From: Artemia franciscana
Lineage: Eukaryota; Arthropoda; Branchiopoda; Anostraca; Artemiidae
Direction: 5' to 3'
Length of the DNA stretch: 64,000 nt
Assembly (NCBI RefSeq): GCF_032884065.1
Contig: NC_088865.1
Location: forward strand, 48,830,868-48,894,867
The notes under the pieces were generated by a model that saw nothing but the letters and a program-made list of their open reading frames with translations, was not told the origin of the DNA and did not search any database. The position numbers and the translations under genes are program-made. How positions within the stretch are numbered: position 1 is the stretch's first letter; each line of letters begins with the position of its first letter. Positions 11,471 through 21,948 of this stretch are shown here, piece after piece.

Positions 11471-12227
11471 TTGACTGATCTAAAGTAAATACAATACGAC
11501 TAACTTGAACAAATTAATAACAAAACAAACACAAGGGAAAAAAACAATTGAAATACTTTAAACATTTTGCACATTTGAACAATAAAACATATCTGAGATT
11601 ATCTGACATATCTGACAATATCTGACAACTGAACCCAATCATGAATAAACTTCCTCCTCAAAACTCCAAATGCAACTTTTTATGAGAATTCAATATATAC
11701 GGTTACACCAACATTGTAAAAAATCTTGCGGTTGTTTTACTAGAAAGATAGATACAATCGAAATATCAAATTATCTCTCGAACAAGAATCGAAGATGAAC
11801 AAATCCAATAAGAAAATTGAATGTAAAATAAGAAAAGATCAAAAATCGCATATGAACCAAATAAGAATAATAAAAAAAAACTATATTTCTTATATCAATA
11901 GCATTCAAAATGGACATAAACTTGACAGATAAAGTTGGATTTTATATCCTTCCATATCAATATTTCTTATTCACTAAAAAGGCAAATTTTGTTTTTGTTA
12001 CCGTATAAAAGTAAGATGCGTACTAAAATGATTTTTCAAAATTACAATCTATTGATTCGAAATAAGAATCGAAAAATCCTCTAATATTTCTTATACCAAT
12101 AGCATTCAAATTGGGGATAAACTTGACAGAAAAGGTACTTTATTTCGTTTCATTTTATTCCATAAAAAGGAATTTATTTTTCTTTCCATTTTTTTGTCAC
12201 GTATTTATTTTTTCCTTTTTATCTTAG
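11471..12227. other. Upstream flank or intron of the KChIP-like gene, with an internal duplication
   Basis: No further exon is recognisable here. ATTTCTTATAYCAATAGCAT...AAACTTGACAGA occurs twice, at about 11885 and 12085, a tandem duplication with about 200-bp spacing. The stretch ends in a T-rich tract and TTATCTTAG, which I take as the acceptor of the first visible exon. Confidence 0.5.
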
Positions 12228-12428
12228 TTGCATTGGTTGTGGAAGAGCTTGAATTAACTCCCACGCAGTATAGACCATCAGAATCCCCCCAAAAACTAGC
12301 TGAGATGACAGGATTCACGCCAAAACAAATTAAAGAAATGTACCGGGCATTCAAGAGTGAATGTCCTAGTGGAGTTGTCACGGAAGCAAAATTTGCGGAA
12401 GCTTTTTCCAAATTTTATCCAACAACTG
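12228..12428 (+). CDS. KChIP-like EF-hand calcium sensor, exon (N-terminal half)
   Basis: This internal exon has 66 full codons plus partial ones, between acceptor TTATCTTAG and donor ACTG|GTAATT. It encodes ...EELELTPTQYRP, a helix KLAEMTGFTPKQIKEMYRAF and KSECPSGVVTEAKFAEAFSK, ending FYPTT. From what I know of Kv channel-interacting proteins, this matches the segment before and through the degenerate first EF hand, whose loop there also starts with CPSG. That loop is not expected to bind calcium. It joins the exon at 20924 in phase 1 (G + AT = Asp), giving FYPTTDSTLF, as in FFPxGDxSxY of the family. The protein would be a cytoplasmic or membrane-associated calcium sensor that modulates A-type K+ channels. 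The true 5' exon with the start codon is not found. An ATG-initiated frame from 12194 is open but runs through the acceptor, so I do not use it. The exon end seeds the tandem array that follows. Confidence 0.82.
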
Positions 12429-14456
12429 GTAATTTAAGTTCAATTATTATATAACAGTGAAAGATTTTGGTAATTAGAGGAGAATTTTCGGAAGCTTTTT
12501 CTAAATTTTATCCAACTACTGGTAATTTAAGTTTAATTATTATATAACAGTCAAAGATTCTGGTAATTGAAGGAAAATTTGCGGAAGCTTTTTCCAAATT
12601 TTATCCAACTACTGGTAATTTAAGTTCAATTACTATATAACAGTCAAAGATTCTGGTAATTGAAGGAAAATTTGCGGAAGCTTTTTCTAAATTTTATCCA
12701 ATTACTAGTAATTTAAGTTCAATTATTATATAACAGTAAAATATTCTGGTAACTGAAGGAAAATTTGCGGAAGCTTTTTCCAAATTTTATTCAACTGCTG
12801 GTAATTTAAGTTCAATTACCATATAACAACCAAAGATTCCGGTAATTGAAGGGAAATTTGCGGAAGCTTTTTCTAAATTTTATCCAACTACTGGTAATTT
12901 AAGCTCAATTATTATATAACAGTCAAAGATTCTGGCAATTGAAGGAAAATTTGCGTAAGCTTTTTCCAAATTTTATCCAACTACTGGTAATTTAAGTTCA
13001 ATTATTATATAACAGTCAAAGAATCTTGTAATTGAAGGAGAATTTGCGGAAGCTTTTTCCAAATTTTGTCCAACTACTGGTAATTTAAGTTCAATTATTA
13101 TGTAACAGTGAAAGATTTTGGTAATTAAAGGAGAATTTTCGGAAGCTTTTTCTAAATTTTATCCAACTACTGGTAATTTAAGTTTAATTATTATATAACA
13201 GTCAAAGATTCTGGTAATTGAAGGAAAATTTGCGGAAGCTTTTTCCAAATTTTATCCAACTACTGGTAATTTAAGTTCAATTATTATATAACAGTCAAAG
13301 AATCTTGTAATTGAAGGAGAATTTGCGGAAGCTTTTTCCAAATTTTGTCCAACTACTGGTAATTTAAGTTCAATTATTATATAACAGTGAAAGATTTTGG
13401 TAATTAAAGGAGAATTTTCGGAAGCTTTTTCTAAATTTTATCCAACTACTGGTAATTTAAGTTTAATTATTATATAACAGTCAAAGATTCTGGTAATTGA
13501 AGGAAAATTTGCGGAAGCTTTTTCCAAATTTTATCCAACAACTGGTAATTTAAGTTCAATTATTATATAACAGTGAAAGATTTTGGTAATTAAAGGAGAA
13601 TTTTCGGAAGCTTTTTCTAAATTTTATCCAACTACTGGTAATTTAAGTTCAATTATTATATAACAGTAAAAGATTCTGGTAACTGAAGGAAAATTTGCGG
13701 AAGCTTTTTCCAAATTTTATTCAACTGCTGGTAATTTAAGTTCAATTACCATATAACAACCAAAGATTCCGGTAATTGAAGGAAAATTTGCGGAAGCTTT
13801 TTCTAAATTTTATCCAATTACTAGTAATTTAAGTTCAATTATTATATAACAGTAAAAGATTCTGGTAACTGAAGGAAAATTTGCGGAAGCTTTTTCCAAA
13901 TTTTATTCAACTGCTGGTAATTTAAGTTCAATTACCATATAACAACCAAAGATTCCGGTAATTGAAGGGAAATTTGCGGAAGCTTTTTCTAAATTTTATC
14001 CAACTACTGGTAATTTAAGCTCAATTATTATATAACAGTCAAAGATTCTGGCAATTGAAGGAAAATTTGCGTAAGCTTTTTCCAAATTTTATCCAACTAC
14101 TGGTAATTTAAGTTCGATTATTATATAATAGTCAAAGATTCTGGTAAACGAAGGAGAATTTGCGGAAGCTTTTTCCAAATTTTATCCAACTACTTGTAAT
14201 TTAAGTTCAATTATTATATAACAGTCAAAGAATCTTGTAATTGAAGGAGAATTTGCGGAAGCTTTTTCCAAATTTTATCCAACTACTGGTAATTTAAGTT
14301 CGATTATTATATAACAGTCAAAGATTCTGGTGATTGAAGGAAAATTTGCGGAAGCTTTTTCCAAATTTTATCCAACTACTAGTAATTTAAGCTCAATTAT
14401 TATATAACAGTCAAAGATAGTGGTAATTTAAGTTCAATTATTATATAACAGTCAAA
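12397..14456 (+). repeat. 93-bp tandem array (22 units) seeded by an exon end and its splice donor
   Basis: GGAAGC recurs at 12397, 12490, 12583, 12676 and onward to 14350, exactly 21 steps of 93 bp, so there is no net indel. The first unit is the end of the coding exon itself. Each unit has the exon tail (GAAGCTTTTTCCAAATTTTA), a copy of the donor CTG|GTAATTTAAG and the intron's TATATAACAG. Unit variants recur in blocks: TTTTCGGAAGC types at 12490, 13141 and later; the GCGTAAGC variant at about 12953 and 14069, which is 12 units apart. This points to amplification of multi-unit blocks. The array ends with a fragment at 14419-14456. Confidence 0.95.
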
Positions 14457-16129
14457 TATTATTAGAAACATCAAGGGCATCGGCAGAAAATTTTCCAGGG
14501 GAGAGAGCAAACGCCAAAATATCAGTGGTGGTTGGGTTACAGGGAATATATTTCAGGATTTCCTTTTCCTTGGAATAAGTTTATTTTTTAATACTTTTAG
14601 GAAAAAACTCTCAAATAAAAATAGCAATTAAACTGCATGCAAAATGAAATAAAATACAGTAAATTTTAAACTACAAGGATTCCTCGCAAAGGGATTTATT
14701 TATTTAGCCAATAATATATTTAATTATTATGCATTTAAACTTAAAAGAAAATCAAACACAAACCAAAATTACAGAAAGATTTATTGCTTCCGTAGATTAT
14801 AACAGATGAAAACTTGTCTTCATGCAATTTCCTACGCCTCAGAGTAGTTTACAGAATTTATTTCTTTCATAACAGGACAATTCTCCCTCTCGAACGTAAA
14901 TCCCTCATAAAACTTACTTATTTAAACTTACTATCCAGCTATTAAATTAACCCTCTTTCTTTTTATTGTCCTATTCAACTAAATAAAATAAACAGGTTCA
15001 AAAGAATTTCGCCATAGGAAAATCTTTTCAAATAGTTTGTGATAAAAAACTGGAAGTAAAAAGTTATTTGGATCAATATTGACCAAAACTAAAAATCTCA
15101 TGAGATGTAGATGTAGATTTTAAATAATTCTCATGAGAATTATTTCAGCGGCAGTATTGGCTTTTCATACTAATTTTAAATACGTAAAATTCTTTCACTT
15201 TATTGTTACCCACCCAAAACCAAAAATTTGAGAGAATGTGCCCGATTTTTGAAAAAAGAGGAAACACCCCGAAAATGCAAGTGACCTTATTTTTAATCTA
15301 TTTATTTGATACATCATATCAGGGAACCTTACCATAGATTTTTTAAGCTCTAATCTTCTAAGTGTGAAATTTCGCATTTTTTTCAGAAAAGAAGCATAAA
15401 TTTTAGGTCTTTTTAAGTGACCACATAGATTGGCCCAGGGGACAGTCTTGTTTTCTTGCTATTTTAGGGTGCTACACTACGGCTATACCTCGAATATGTC
15501 GAATTTGCAATCAATTTAAAATTCTGAGAAGCTAATTGATTTAAAAGTATCAACAACTATACTTTAGGCTTTCCAGTTGCAGAAGAAGTAATGCCACATG
15601 GTGGCAGCACTGGATTCAACCAAGTTGATTCACTTTATTTGCAATGAAATTAGGCTACGTTTGGTGATCCGTAATTGCGTATCAGCTATAGTGAGGAGGG
15701 GGATCATTGTTCAGATGGGTGTAGGATAGATTCCTAAAAAAACTTATTTTAATGGACAAACTGCTTACTCTTCATCAGGCCTCGGATAAATGTTGAAAGA
15801 GGTAGGGGGAGGAGAAATTAATTAAATGTTTCCCTATACATCTAAAATGTTACATTCCCATATCTACCAGTACAGAGGCAAGGCATCATCAGCCCCGCAA
15901 GGAAATTTCTTTGGGATGGCAAATACTGCTGGGAACTTAGTTCTCAGCAATCTTAGATGGCGTTATCTTCTTTTTCTTTTTGTATGAAGTACTTCAACGT
16001 ATAAAAGGAATTGCATGTAATGTATTTATCGATAAGAAAATCTTATTGTGGAGGTTGTGATGGCTTCAGTTATGTAGTTATGTCAGTTATCAAAAGTCTC
16101 ACAAAATTTCATCCATACAAACAATAATG
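14457..16129. other. Intronic sequence with a very diverged composite repeat
   Basis: No exon is recognised. Around 15195-15450 the order of landmarks (GAAACACCCCGAAAATGCAA, ATCAGGGAACCTTACCATAG, CTTTTTAAGTGACC) matches the hairpin module at low identity, suggesting an old copy on the + strand. The rest is unassigned. Confidence 0.45.
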
Positions 16130-17020
16130 CTCCTTTTCATCCTGTAAGTTTCACTAAGTTTAGTCTTAGCCATCAAAAGCTACGAGCATGAGAATATTTG
16201 TCTGATTTTCGAAAAAAAGGAGAAAGACTCCCTCGAAGTCATAAAATTTTAACGAAAACCATACCGTTAGATTCAGTGTATCAAAGAACCCTACTGTAGA
16301 GGTTTCAAGCTCGTATCTGCAAAAATATTGAATTCTGTAATTTTGCCGGAAAGACATCACGGATGTGTGTTTATTTGTTTGTTTTTTCCACAGGGGTGAA
16401 CTTATTGACCCAATAGGCCTAAACCGTCGAGAGAGGGCTCATTCTAACGAAAATGAAAAGTTCTAGTGCCCTTTGTGAGTGACCAAAAGATTGGAGGGCA
16501 ACTAGGCCCTCTCCCACGTCACCTTTTTCCCAAAATCGTCATATCAAAATTTTGAGTTAGTGTTTTTCTTTAGCTTAGTTGAAAGGCCCAATAACTAAGT
16601 CTTTAGAGATAAAATGACCCCCTGGGGAAAAGTTTTTAAGTTATACTGTAAAATTTACACATTGTTTTGTTTATTATTGGACAGTATGCAAACATTTTTC
16701 AGGTGGGGTCGGGAAGACGAATTTTCTGCTGGGAGAATTTCGAACGGGGATAATTTTCTATGGAGAGGTAAGTTTCCAGGGGTGAACTTTTCATGGAAAA
16801 TGTTAGACTGGGTAAATGTTCAGAATTCCTATATGGTGCGAAATTTCTTTATATGCCTTGTTTTCTCTTTAGCGATTCAATTTTGAAAGTGAAGATGTTA
16901 ATGGTAATTGGCCGGGATAAATTGTCTCCAGGATTGAATTGCTCGGATTATCCTTCAGTGGGGAGCGGGATTTTTCCCTGAAGGTGGAGCTATGTATCCT
17001 GGTGTTATTTAAAAGACGAC
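16130..17020 (+). repeat. Diverged composite repeat, hairpin module without its hairpin
   Basis: Family landmarks are present in the + order: AAGTTTAGTCTTAGCCATCA, ATCACGGATGTGTGTTTATT, GAGGGCTCATTCTAACGAAA, GGAGGGCAACTAGGCCCTCT. It is clearly older than copies K or N. The terminal hairpin is missing and the region after 16650 is only loosely similar. The 90-codon frame at 16614 is not supported as a gene. Confidence 0.7.
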
Positions 17021-17670
17021 CAGAAATTAAATAAAAAACACATTTTTCAACTGAAAGTTAGGAGCAACGTTAAACCTTAAAACGCGCAGAAAATATTACG
17101 TATATGAGGGGGTAGCCCCCTCCTCAACACCTTGTTATTTACATGAAAGTTTAAATTTTGTCCCAATTCTTGAAAAAGCAACTCCTGAAACACAAGGGTC
17201 ATTTAATTAGAACAATAAATAACTTTCCAGTAGGTGGAACAAGGCATCCTGGTGCTGTTTAAAAAAAATCAGAAATTAGATAAGAAAAACAAGTTTTTCA
17301 ACTGAAAGAACGAACAGAAATTATCACGAATCTGAGGGGATTGGCCCCTTCTCAACACCTTGTTATTGATGCTAAAGTTCAAATTTTCTCCCAATTGTCT
17401 AAAAACAACTCCTGACACACAAAGGTGGTTTAATTAGAACAACAAGCAACTCTTTTTAAAGTCCCAAGAAATATAGTGTGAAGAGCGAGGTGCTGAGGAG
17501 AGGGGACCATCATCAGCCCCGCAAGGAAATTTATTTGGGATGGCAACTTAGTCCTCAGCAATCTTAGATGGCGTTATTTCTCCTCCGTTATTTCTCCCGT
17601 CATGTGTGTAATAATTTCTGTTTGTTTTAAGCTTTAATGTTGCTCCTTACTTTCAGTGTAAAAAACTTAT
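17021..17670 (+). repeat. Two partial middle/palindrome modules of the composite family
   Basis: TTTTTCAACTGAAAGTTAGG at about 17045 starts one fragment with TATGAGGGGGTAGCCCCCTC. A second begins near 17290 (TTTTTCAACTGAAAGAACG) and ends with GTTGCTCCTTACTTTCAGTG at about 17640. Between them CATCAGCCCCGCAAGGAAAT duplicates a stretch at about 15887. No coding sequence. Confidence 0.65.
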
Positions 17671-17876
17671 TTTTTTTCCTTCATTTAATGAAGCTTAGAG
17701 ACAAACATTTTTCTAAAGGCAATGAAAAAAGTAAGCCAAATAAAGTGATAGGATACAAAAATAAAAAAGTAATTAATTACAAAAAATATGCAAAATAACA
17801 GCCTACTTACAGAAACTAAGATATAAACTCCAAGCAGTCAGTTCTGTTGTGCGATGCCAAAGCGTTGCATGGATAC
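17671..17876. other. Short unassigned spacer
   Basis: A-rich sequence with no feature, leading to the next hairpin. Confidence 0.5.
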
Positions 17877-19078
17877 CAAACAGTTCATGGTAACGAACTG
17901 TAGTAAGGAGCGATCCGGCTCAATAGTAATCGAAACTCTAAGAAATGGAATTTTGATACAAATAGTTGCATCAAAAGAACTGTATTTTAACGCTGATTTC
18001 CAAGTATATTTGTTTCACCAAGTTTACTTTTACCTATCAAGAGTTAGAGCCTGAGAAAATTTGCCTTATATTAGAAAATATGATTTTTATCAAAAGATCT
18101 TAACGAAAATCACACCATCAGATCCAGCGTATCAGAAAACCCTACTATAGAAGTTTCAAGCTCCTATCTACAAAAATGTGGAATTTTGTATTTTTTCCCA
18201 GAAGACAGAACACGGATGCGTGTTAATATCGACCCAGTGGCCCCAGAACGTCACAAGAGGGCTGAATCTAATGGAAATTAAAAGTTCTAGTTCCGTTTTT
18301 AAGTGACCGAAAAACTGGAGGGCACATAGGCCCCCTCCCACGCTCATTTTTTTCCAAAGTCACTGGATAAAAATTTGGGATAGCCATTTTGTTCAGCATA
18401 GTCAAAAAACTTAATAATTATGTCTTTCGGGACGATTTAATCCCTGAAGTCCCCGATGGAGGGGCTGGAAGTTACAAACTTTGACCATTGTTTACATATA
18501 GTAATGGTTATTGGGACATGCACAGACATTTTCAGGAGAAGTTTTTCACATTAAAGGGAGGTCGAGGAGGGGGTTAAGTAGGAGGATCTTTCCATCGAGG
18601 AGTTTATCATGAGGGAAGAAAATTTCCATGAAAGGGCCGCAGGACTTTCTTGCATTATTTATAAAAAATGAGAAAATAAGTAAAAAAAAAGTTTTTTCAG
18701 GTGGAAGTAACGAACAGCATTAGAACCTAAAACGAACAGAAATTATTACGTATATAAGGGGGTTCGTCTCCTCCGCAATACCTCACTCTTTACACTAAAT
18801 TATCTTCGTAATTTCACGGCCTTTGTGATTCAGGGGTCATTTAAAAAAATTAGGACCAAATTGAAGCTTTAGTGTAAAGAGCAAGGTATTGACAAGGGGG
18901 AAAACCCCCTCATATACGTAATAAAAATATAAATATAGAATTTCGTTACGTGAGATAACTCGTATGTTACGTATATTTATTATTAATGAAAACGTTCGTA
19001 AAAAAAATAAAAATTCTAGTTGCCTTTCTAGGTAACAAAAAATTAGTATGCAACTAGGCCTCCTCCCCCACCCCTTTT
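17877..19078 (+). repeat. Hairpin/foldback composite repeat, copy D
   Basis: Starts CCAAACAG with the hairpin at 17881-17900; one arm has a change (CAGTTCATGG). Hairpin and middle modules are present; the terminal palindrome is absent. The middle module keeps its imperfect foldback (CCTCACTCTTTACACTAAAT against TTAGTGTAAAGAGCAAGGTA). The copy is moderately diverged. Confidence 0.85.
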
Positions 19079-19440
19079 AGTGTTGCTTTTTTGTGTTGCG
19101 AGAGCAACACTTTGGTTTTGTCCCGTTTTTTTTTTTCTATGTCGCCGATCTCAGCTTATTCCTGGAAACTGGTAAGGGTTTAACCTGTGCGGTTTTTACG
19201 GAAAGTGTGGACCTCAGGCCGGATTGATGAATATGATATTAAATTTTGGAAAGATCTGCAGAACTCTTGCCTGGGGCAAAAGGGATTGTTTTTGCTTGTC
19301 CACAAGGGATAACTCCTTAATGCATGCTCCTCAATGCATAGCACTTCATGCTAATGTTTCTTTTTGCTTTCAAAAAGCTTCTTATTCCAATTAACTGAAT
19401 CTTGTGTTGCAGGAGTTGTTCTCACAGAATTGAGACAGAA
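19079..19440. other. Unassigned segment opening with a short hairpin
   Basis: GTGTTGCGAGAGCAACAC at about 19096-19113 forms a 7-bp stem with a GAGA loop. A second GTGTTGC lies 18 bp before it. The sequence is less AT-rich than its flanks and may be another repeat; I cannot name it. Confidence 0.4.
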
Positions 19441-20020
19441 AGGTAAACTTTAGCATAAAGCGCGTGGTATTGGTTAGGGGTGAAAGAAATAGCTATTTTA
19501 AAATTTTAATTGGATGACTTTGGGGAAGCAGAGCATGGGAGGGGGGCTAGCTGCCATGTAATCTTTTTGTTCACTTTAATAGGGCAATGGAAATTTTAAT
19601 TTCCATTCAAATGACCCTCTCTCGATCTCTTAGGATCATTAGTTTAATTTGATCACGTCTGAGAAAAGTAAAATATCTTTCCTCTGGCCTAGCAATACAA
19701 AATTCCACATTTGTGCTAATGGGAGCATGGAACCTCTATAGTAGGGTTCTGAAGTGTTGAATCGGACAAGGCTTTTTTTTATTAAACTTTTTTGAATTTT
19801 GGGGGGTATTTCATCCCGTTTTTCGAAAATTGCACAAATTTTCTTAAGCTCGTGACTCTTTGACGGGCAGCATTAACTTGAGGGATTTTGAGCCTTTGGA
19901 ATCAAATATCAGAATAATAAGCCATTTTTTATTTATCTATTGGTTTCTTCATTCTGTTTTTCAGAGTTTCAGTTACTATTGGGCAGAGTCACTCTTTAAT
20001 TGCTGTTCGATACCATGGTA
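19441..20020 (-). repeat. Diverged composite repeat, hairpin module in reverse
   Basis: Reverse-order landmarks: GCATGGGAGGGGGGCTAGCT, AATTTCCATTCAAATGACCC, CAATACAAAATTCCACATTT, GTAGGGTTCTGAAGTGTTGA, GTCACTCTTTAATTGCTGTT. The hairpin itself has decayed (CTGTTCGATACCATGGTAGC). Confidence 0.65.
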
Positions 20021-20520
20021 GCTTAATATTCAAGACCTTACCATTAGCTTATAAGACAATGCATTGAACAATTTCTAATTCCTACATTTTCATTAAGTCT
20101 CGAAGCACGGCTGATATGCCATCAATACAGTAACATAAATTAAACGTAGTTGGTATCTAATGCAGAAGTGGAATAAAATGCGGAATAAATCTCGTTAGCG
20201 CTGTTGTCAATATCAGAGGGAACCAAAGTTTGACCTTGAGTGTGGGCCTACATACTCCTTAGACCTCAGACTACTGGACCTCGAATTTAGACCAAAATTT
20301 AAGTGGGAACATAGTGTAGTTATCAGAACTAAATAGTTTTGAATAATTATATATTCCTGGGCTTAGATCCAACTTATTGTGGGTAAGAAATATAACAACA
20401 AAAAATCATCATTTTCTTAATAAGAGGAACTTAGAAGTCATTTTCCTCAGTGTCAGGACAACAAATATGGCTCTGTTTCAAGAGAACATTCAAAATTTCA
20501 CCACTAGTTGTAAAATAGCA
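20021..20520. other. Intronic sequence, nothing recognised
   Basis: No ORF, RNA or repeat that I can support. Confidence 0.5.
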
Positions 20521-20908
20521 TAGATAGATAGATAGATAGATAGATAAGTGTATTTCAAAAACCCGTGGGCCATATACACAAAAATATAAATAAATAACAA
20601 ACAAGCAAGGAAATTAACAACAGTACGAACACGCACAAAAAAACAGAATTCAACGCAAAAGTACCTAATCTAACTACAAAAGAAATTAATCATATAAAAC
20701 TTTTTCTTCTTATTAAAGATTTATCTATATATACTCCCACTCGAAATATTGTGGTTGGGTTACTATTTTGCAGAATACCCGGAAGCATCAAATTAATCCC
20801 ATGCAAATAAATTTCCCGTAAATCCAAGAGCACCGGGCATTTCCGGAGAAAATGATCCAAGTCTTCATCATCATCTTTACAATTATTACATATTAAGCAG
20901 TTTCTTTT
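20521..20908 (-). mobile_element. 5'-truncated LINE 3' end, next to an exon
   Basis: Read on the - strand, a frame ending at about 20695 encodes NCLICNNCKDDDEDLDHFL followed by RKCPVLLDLRE. This is the C-x2-C...H-x4-C zinc motif found at the C-terminus of many LINE ORF2 proteins. It is followed by a 3' untranslated part and a terminal (TATC)n tail, seen on the + strand as TAGATAGATAGA at 20521-20547. The 5' end is truncated about 15 bp before the acceptor of the next exon. Confidence 0.8.
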
Positions 20909-20923
20909 TGTCTAAATTTCCAG

Positions 20924-21062
20924 ATTCAACCCTGTTTGCTCAATATGTATTCCTGACCTTGGATCCAACTTGCAGTGGTTCAGCCACATTCGGAGCATAC
21001 TTGCAGCTGTTAGCGGTTTTACTTCGTGGGTCAGCACAAGAACGACTAAATTGGACATTCAA
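20924..21062 (+). CDS. KChIP-like EF-hand calcium sensor, exon (EF2)
   Basis: Internal exon between acceptor TTTCTTTTTGTCTAAATTTCCAG and donor CAA|GTATGT. It enters in phase 1 and leaves in phase 2. It encodes DSTLFAQYVFLTLDPTCSGS then ATFGAYLQLLAVLLRGSAQE then RLNWTF. The family has the same order: AHYxFxxFD, an EF2 loop, then LLRGSxxEKLxWTF. In the EF2 loop (DPTCSGSATFGA) position 12 is Ala rather than Glu or Asp, so calcium binding at this site is probably weak or lost. Its last two bases AA join C of the next exon to make Asn, giving WTFNLFDVDKDG, a perfect family match across the junction. A frame reading past the donor adds YVSMKEFPFL and then stops; that part is intron. Confidence 0.88.
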
Positions 21063-21439
21063 GTATGTATCTATGAAAGAATTTCCTTTTCTAAAGAGGA
21101 AATAATTCTTTTTATGATCCAACATGTTTATCATCATTTGGTAATTAATTATATTAGCTATAATTTTTCTGCTAGCTTGTGGAAACATGTGCTACTAAAC
21201 AAAAACTGTTAGCTCATAACAATTCTCATAATTCTCATATTCTCAAATTCTCATAACAATTCTCAGAGAATAAAAATTCTCAGAAACATATTAATTGGGC
21301 AGGAAATTAAAAAAAAATCAAAGCTAGGGAAAAAAAATTTAGCATGATCTTTGAGGCTAACTTACCTATGAAGATACCTGTAGGAAACCAGCAAAATACT
21401 TCATTCTGCATTTAGTTGTTTCTGGAAAGCGTCTCTTAA
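21063..21439. other. Intron, no recognised element
   Basis: Begins with the donor GTATGT. Local repeats of the word AATTCTCA lie at 21220-21290. No gene. Confidence 0.5.
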
Positions 21440-21948
21440 AATCTCCTCCTGGAGTCCACCAACGCCATAGCTCCCCGGAAGGGTGCTACATTTAATAAAT
21501 TTCAGCTTAAAATTAATCCTAGACGCTAGTAAATGGTGATCTTTACTTTTAACATAAATAAGAGCCCTCCTTTGCATCCAATTATCTTGTACAATCCTGC
21601 CGGTTTTTTTATTTACGGCAACATATTCAATAAGGCTACCTGTCTTACCATTAAGTGTATACCTTGTTAACTTATTGGTGATTTTATAGACTGGTTGTAA
21701 CTAGATTGTTATACCAATAAAGTTGCAACAGTTTGAAACCATTACTAGTTTCCTTTCCTATACCAAATTTACCCAGGATTGGATACTATCTATCCGTATT
21801 TCCATCAACCTGAGCATGAAAATTCCCTAATGAAAATACGATGTTTCCACCTGGGACCCTATCTATTTTTTTCTTTAGCTTTATAGCTGAGTCACTACTA
21901 TTTATATCAGTTGGTTCTTTAGACATACACTACTATAATAATAACAAT
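21440..21948 (-). mobile_element. Outer LINE of the nest (RTE-like endonuclease), second part
   Basis: On the - strand the decayed reading KEPTDINSSDSAIKLKKKID, then GGNIVFSLGNFHAQVDGN, then ILGKFGIGKETSNGFKLLQL, matches the middle of RTE-type endonucleases (YAPTxDs..., VxLGDFNAxVG, GxxGxGxxNxNGxxLL). The catalytic Asp of GDFN is changed to Asn. Several stops follow, so it is dead. The N-terminal half is at 25553-25757, displaced by the insertion of another LINE. Confidence 0.72.

Noticed and set aside
12205-12411. A 68-codon - strand ORF over the first KChIP-like exon.
   Set aside because: It is the shadow of the + strand exon, whose protein matches a known family and has fitting splice sites.
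12397-14456. A CRISPR array, because of the regular spacing.
   Set aside because: The whole 93-bp unit is repeated, with no unique spacers, and it starts inside a eukaryotic exon.
19096-19113. GTGTTGCGAGAGCAACAC as a terminator or Helitron end hairpin.
   Set aside because: The stem is only 7 bp, there is no CTRR or clear border beside it, and bacterial-type terminators are not expected here.
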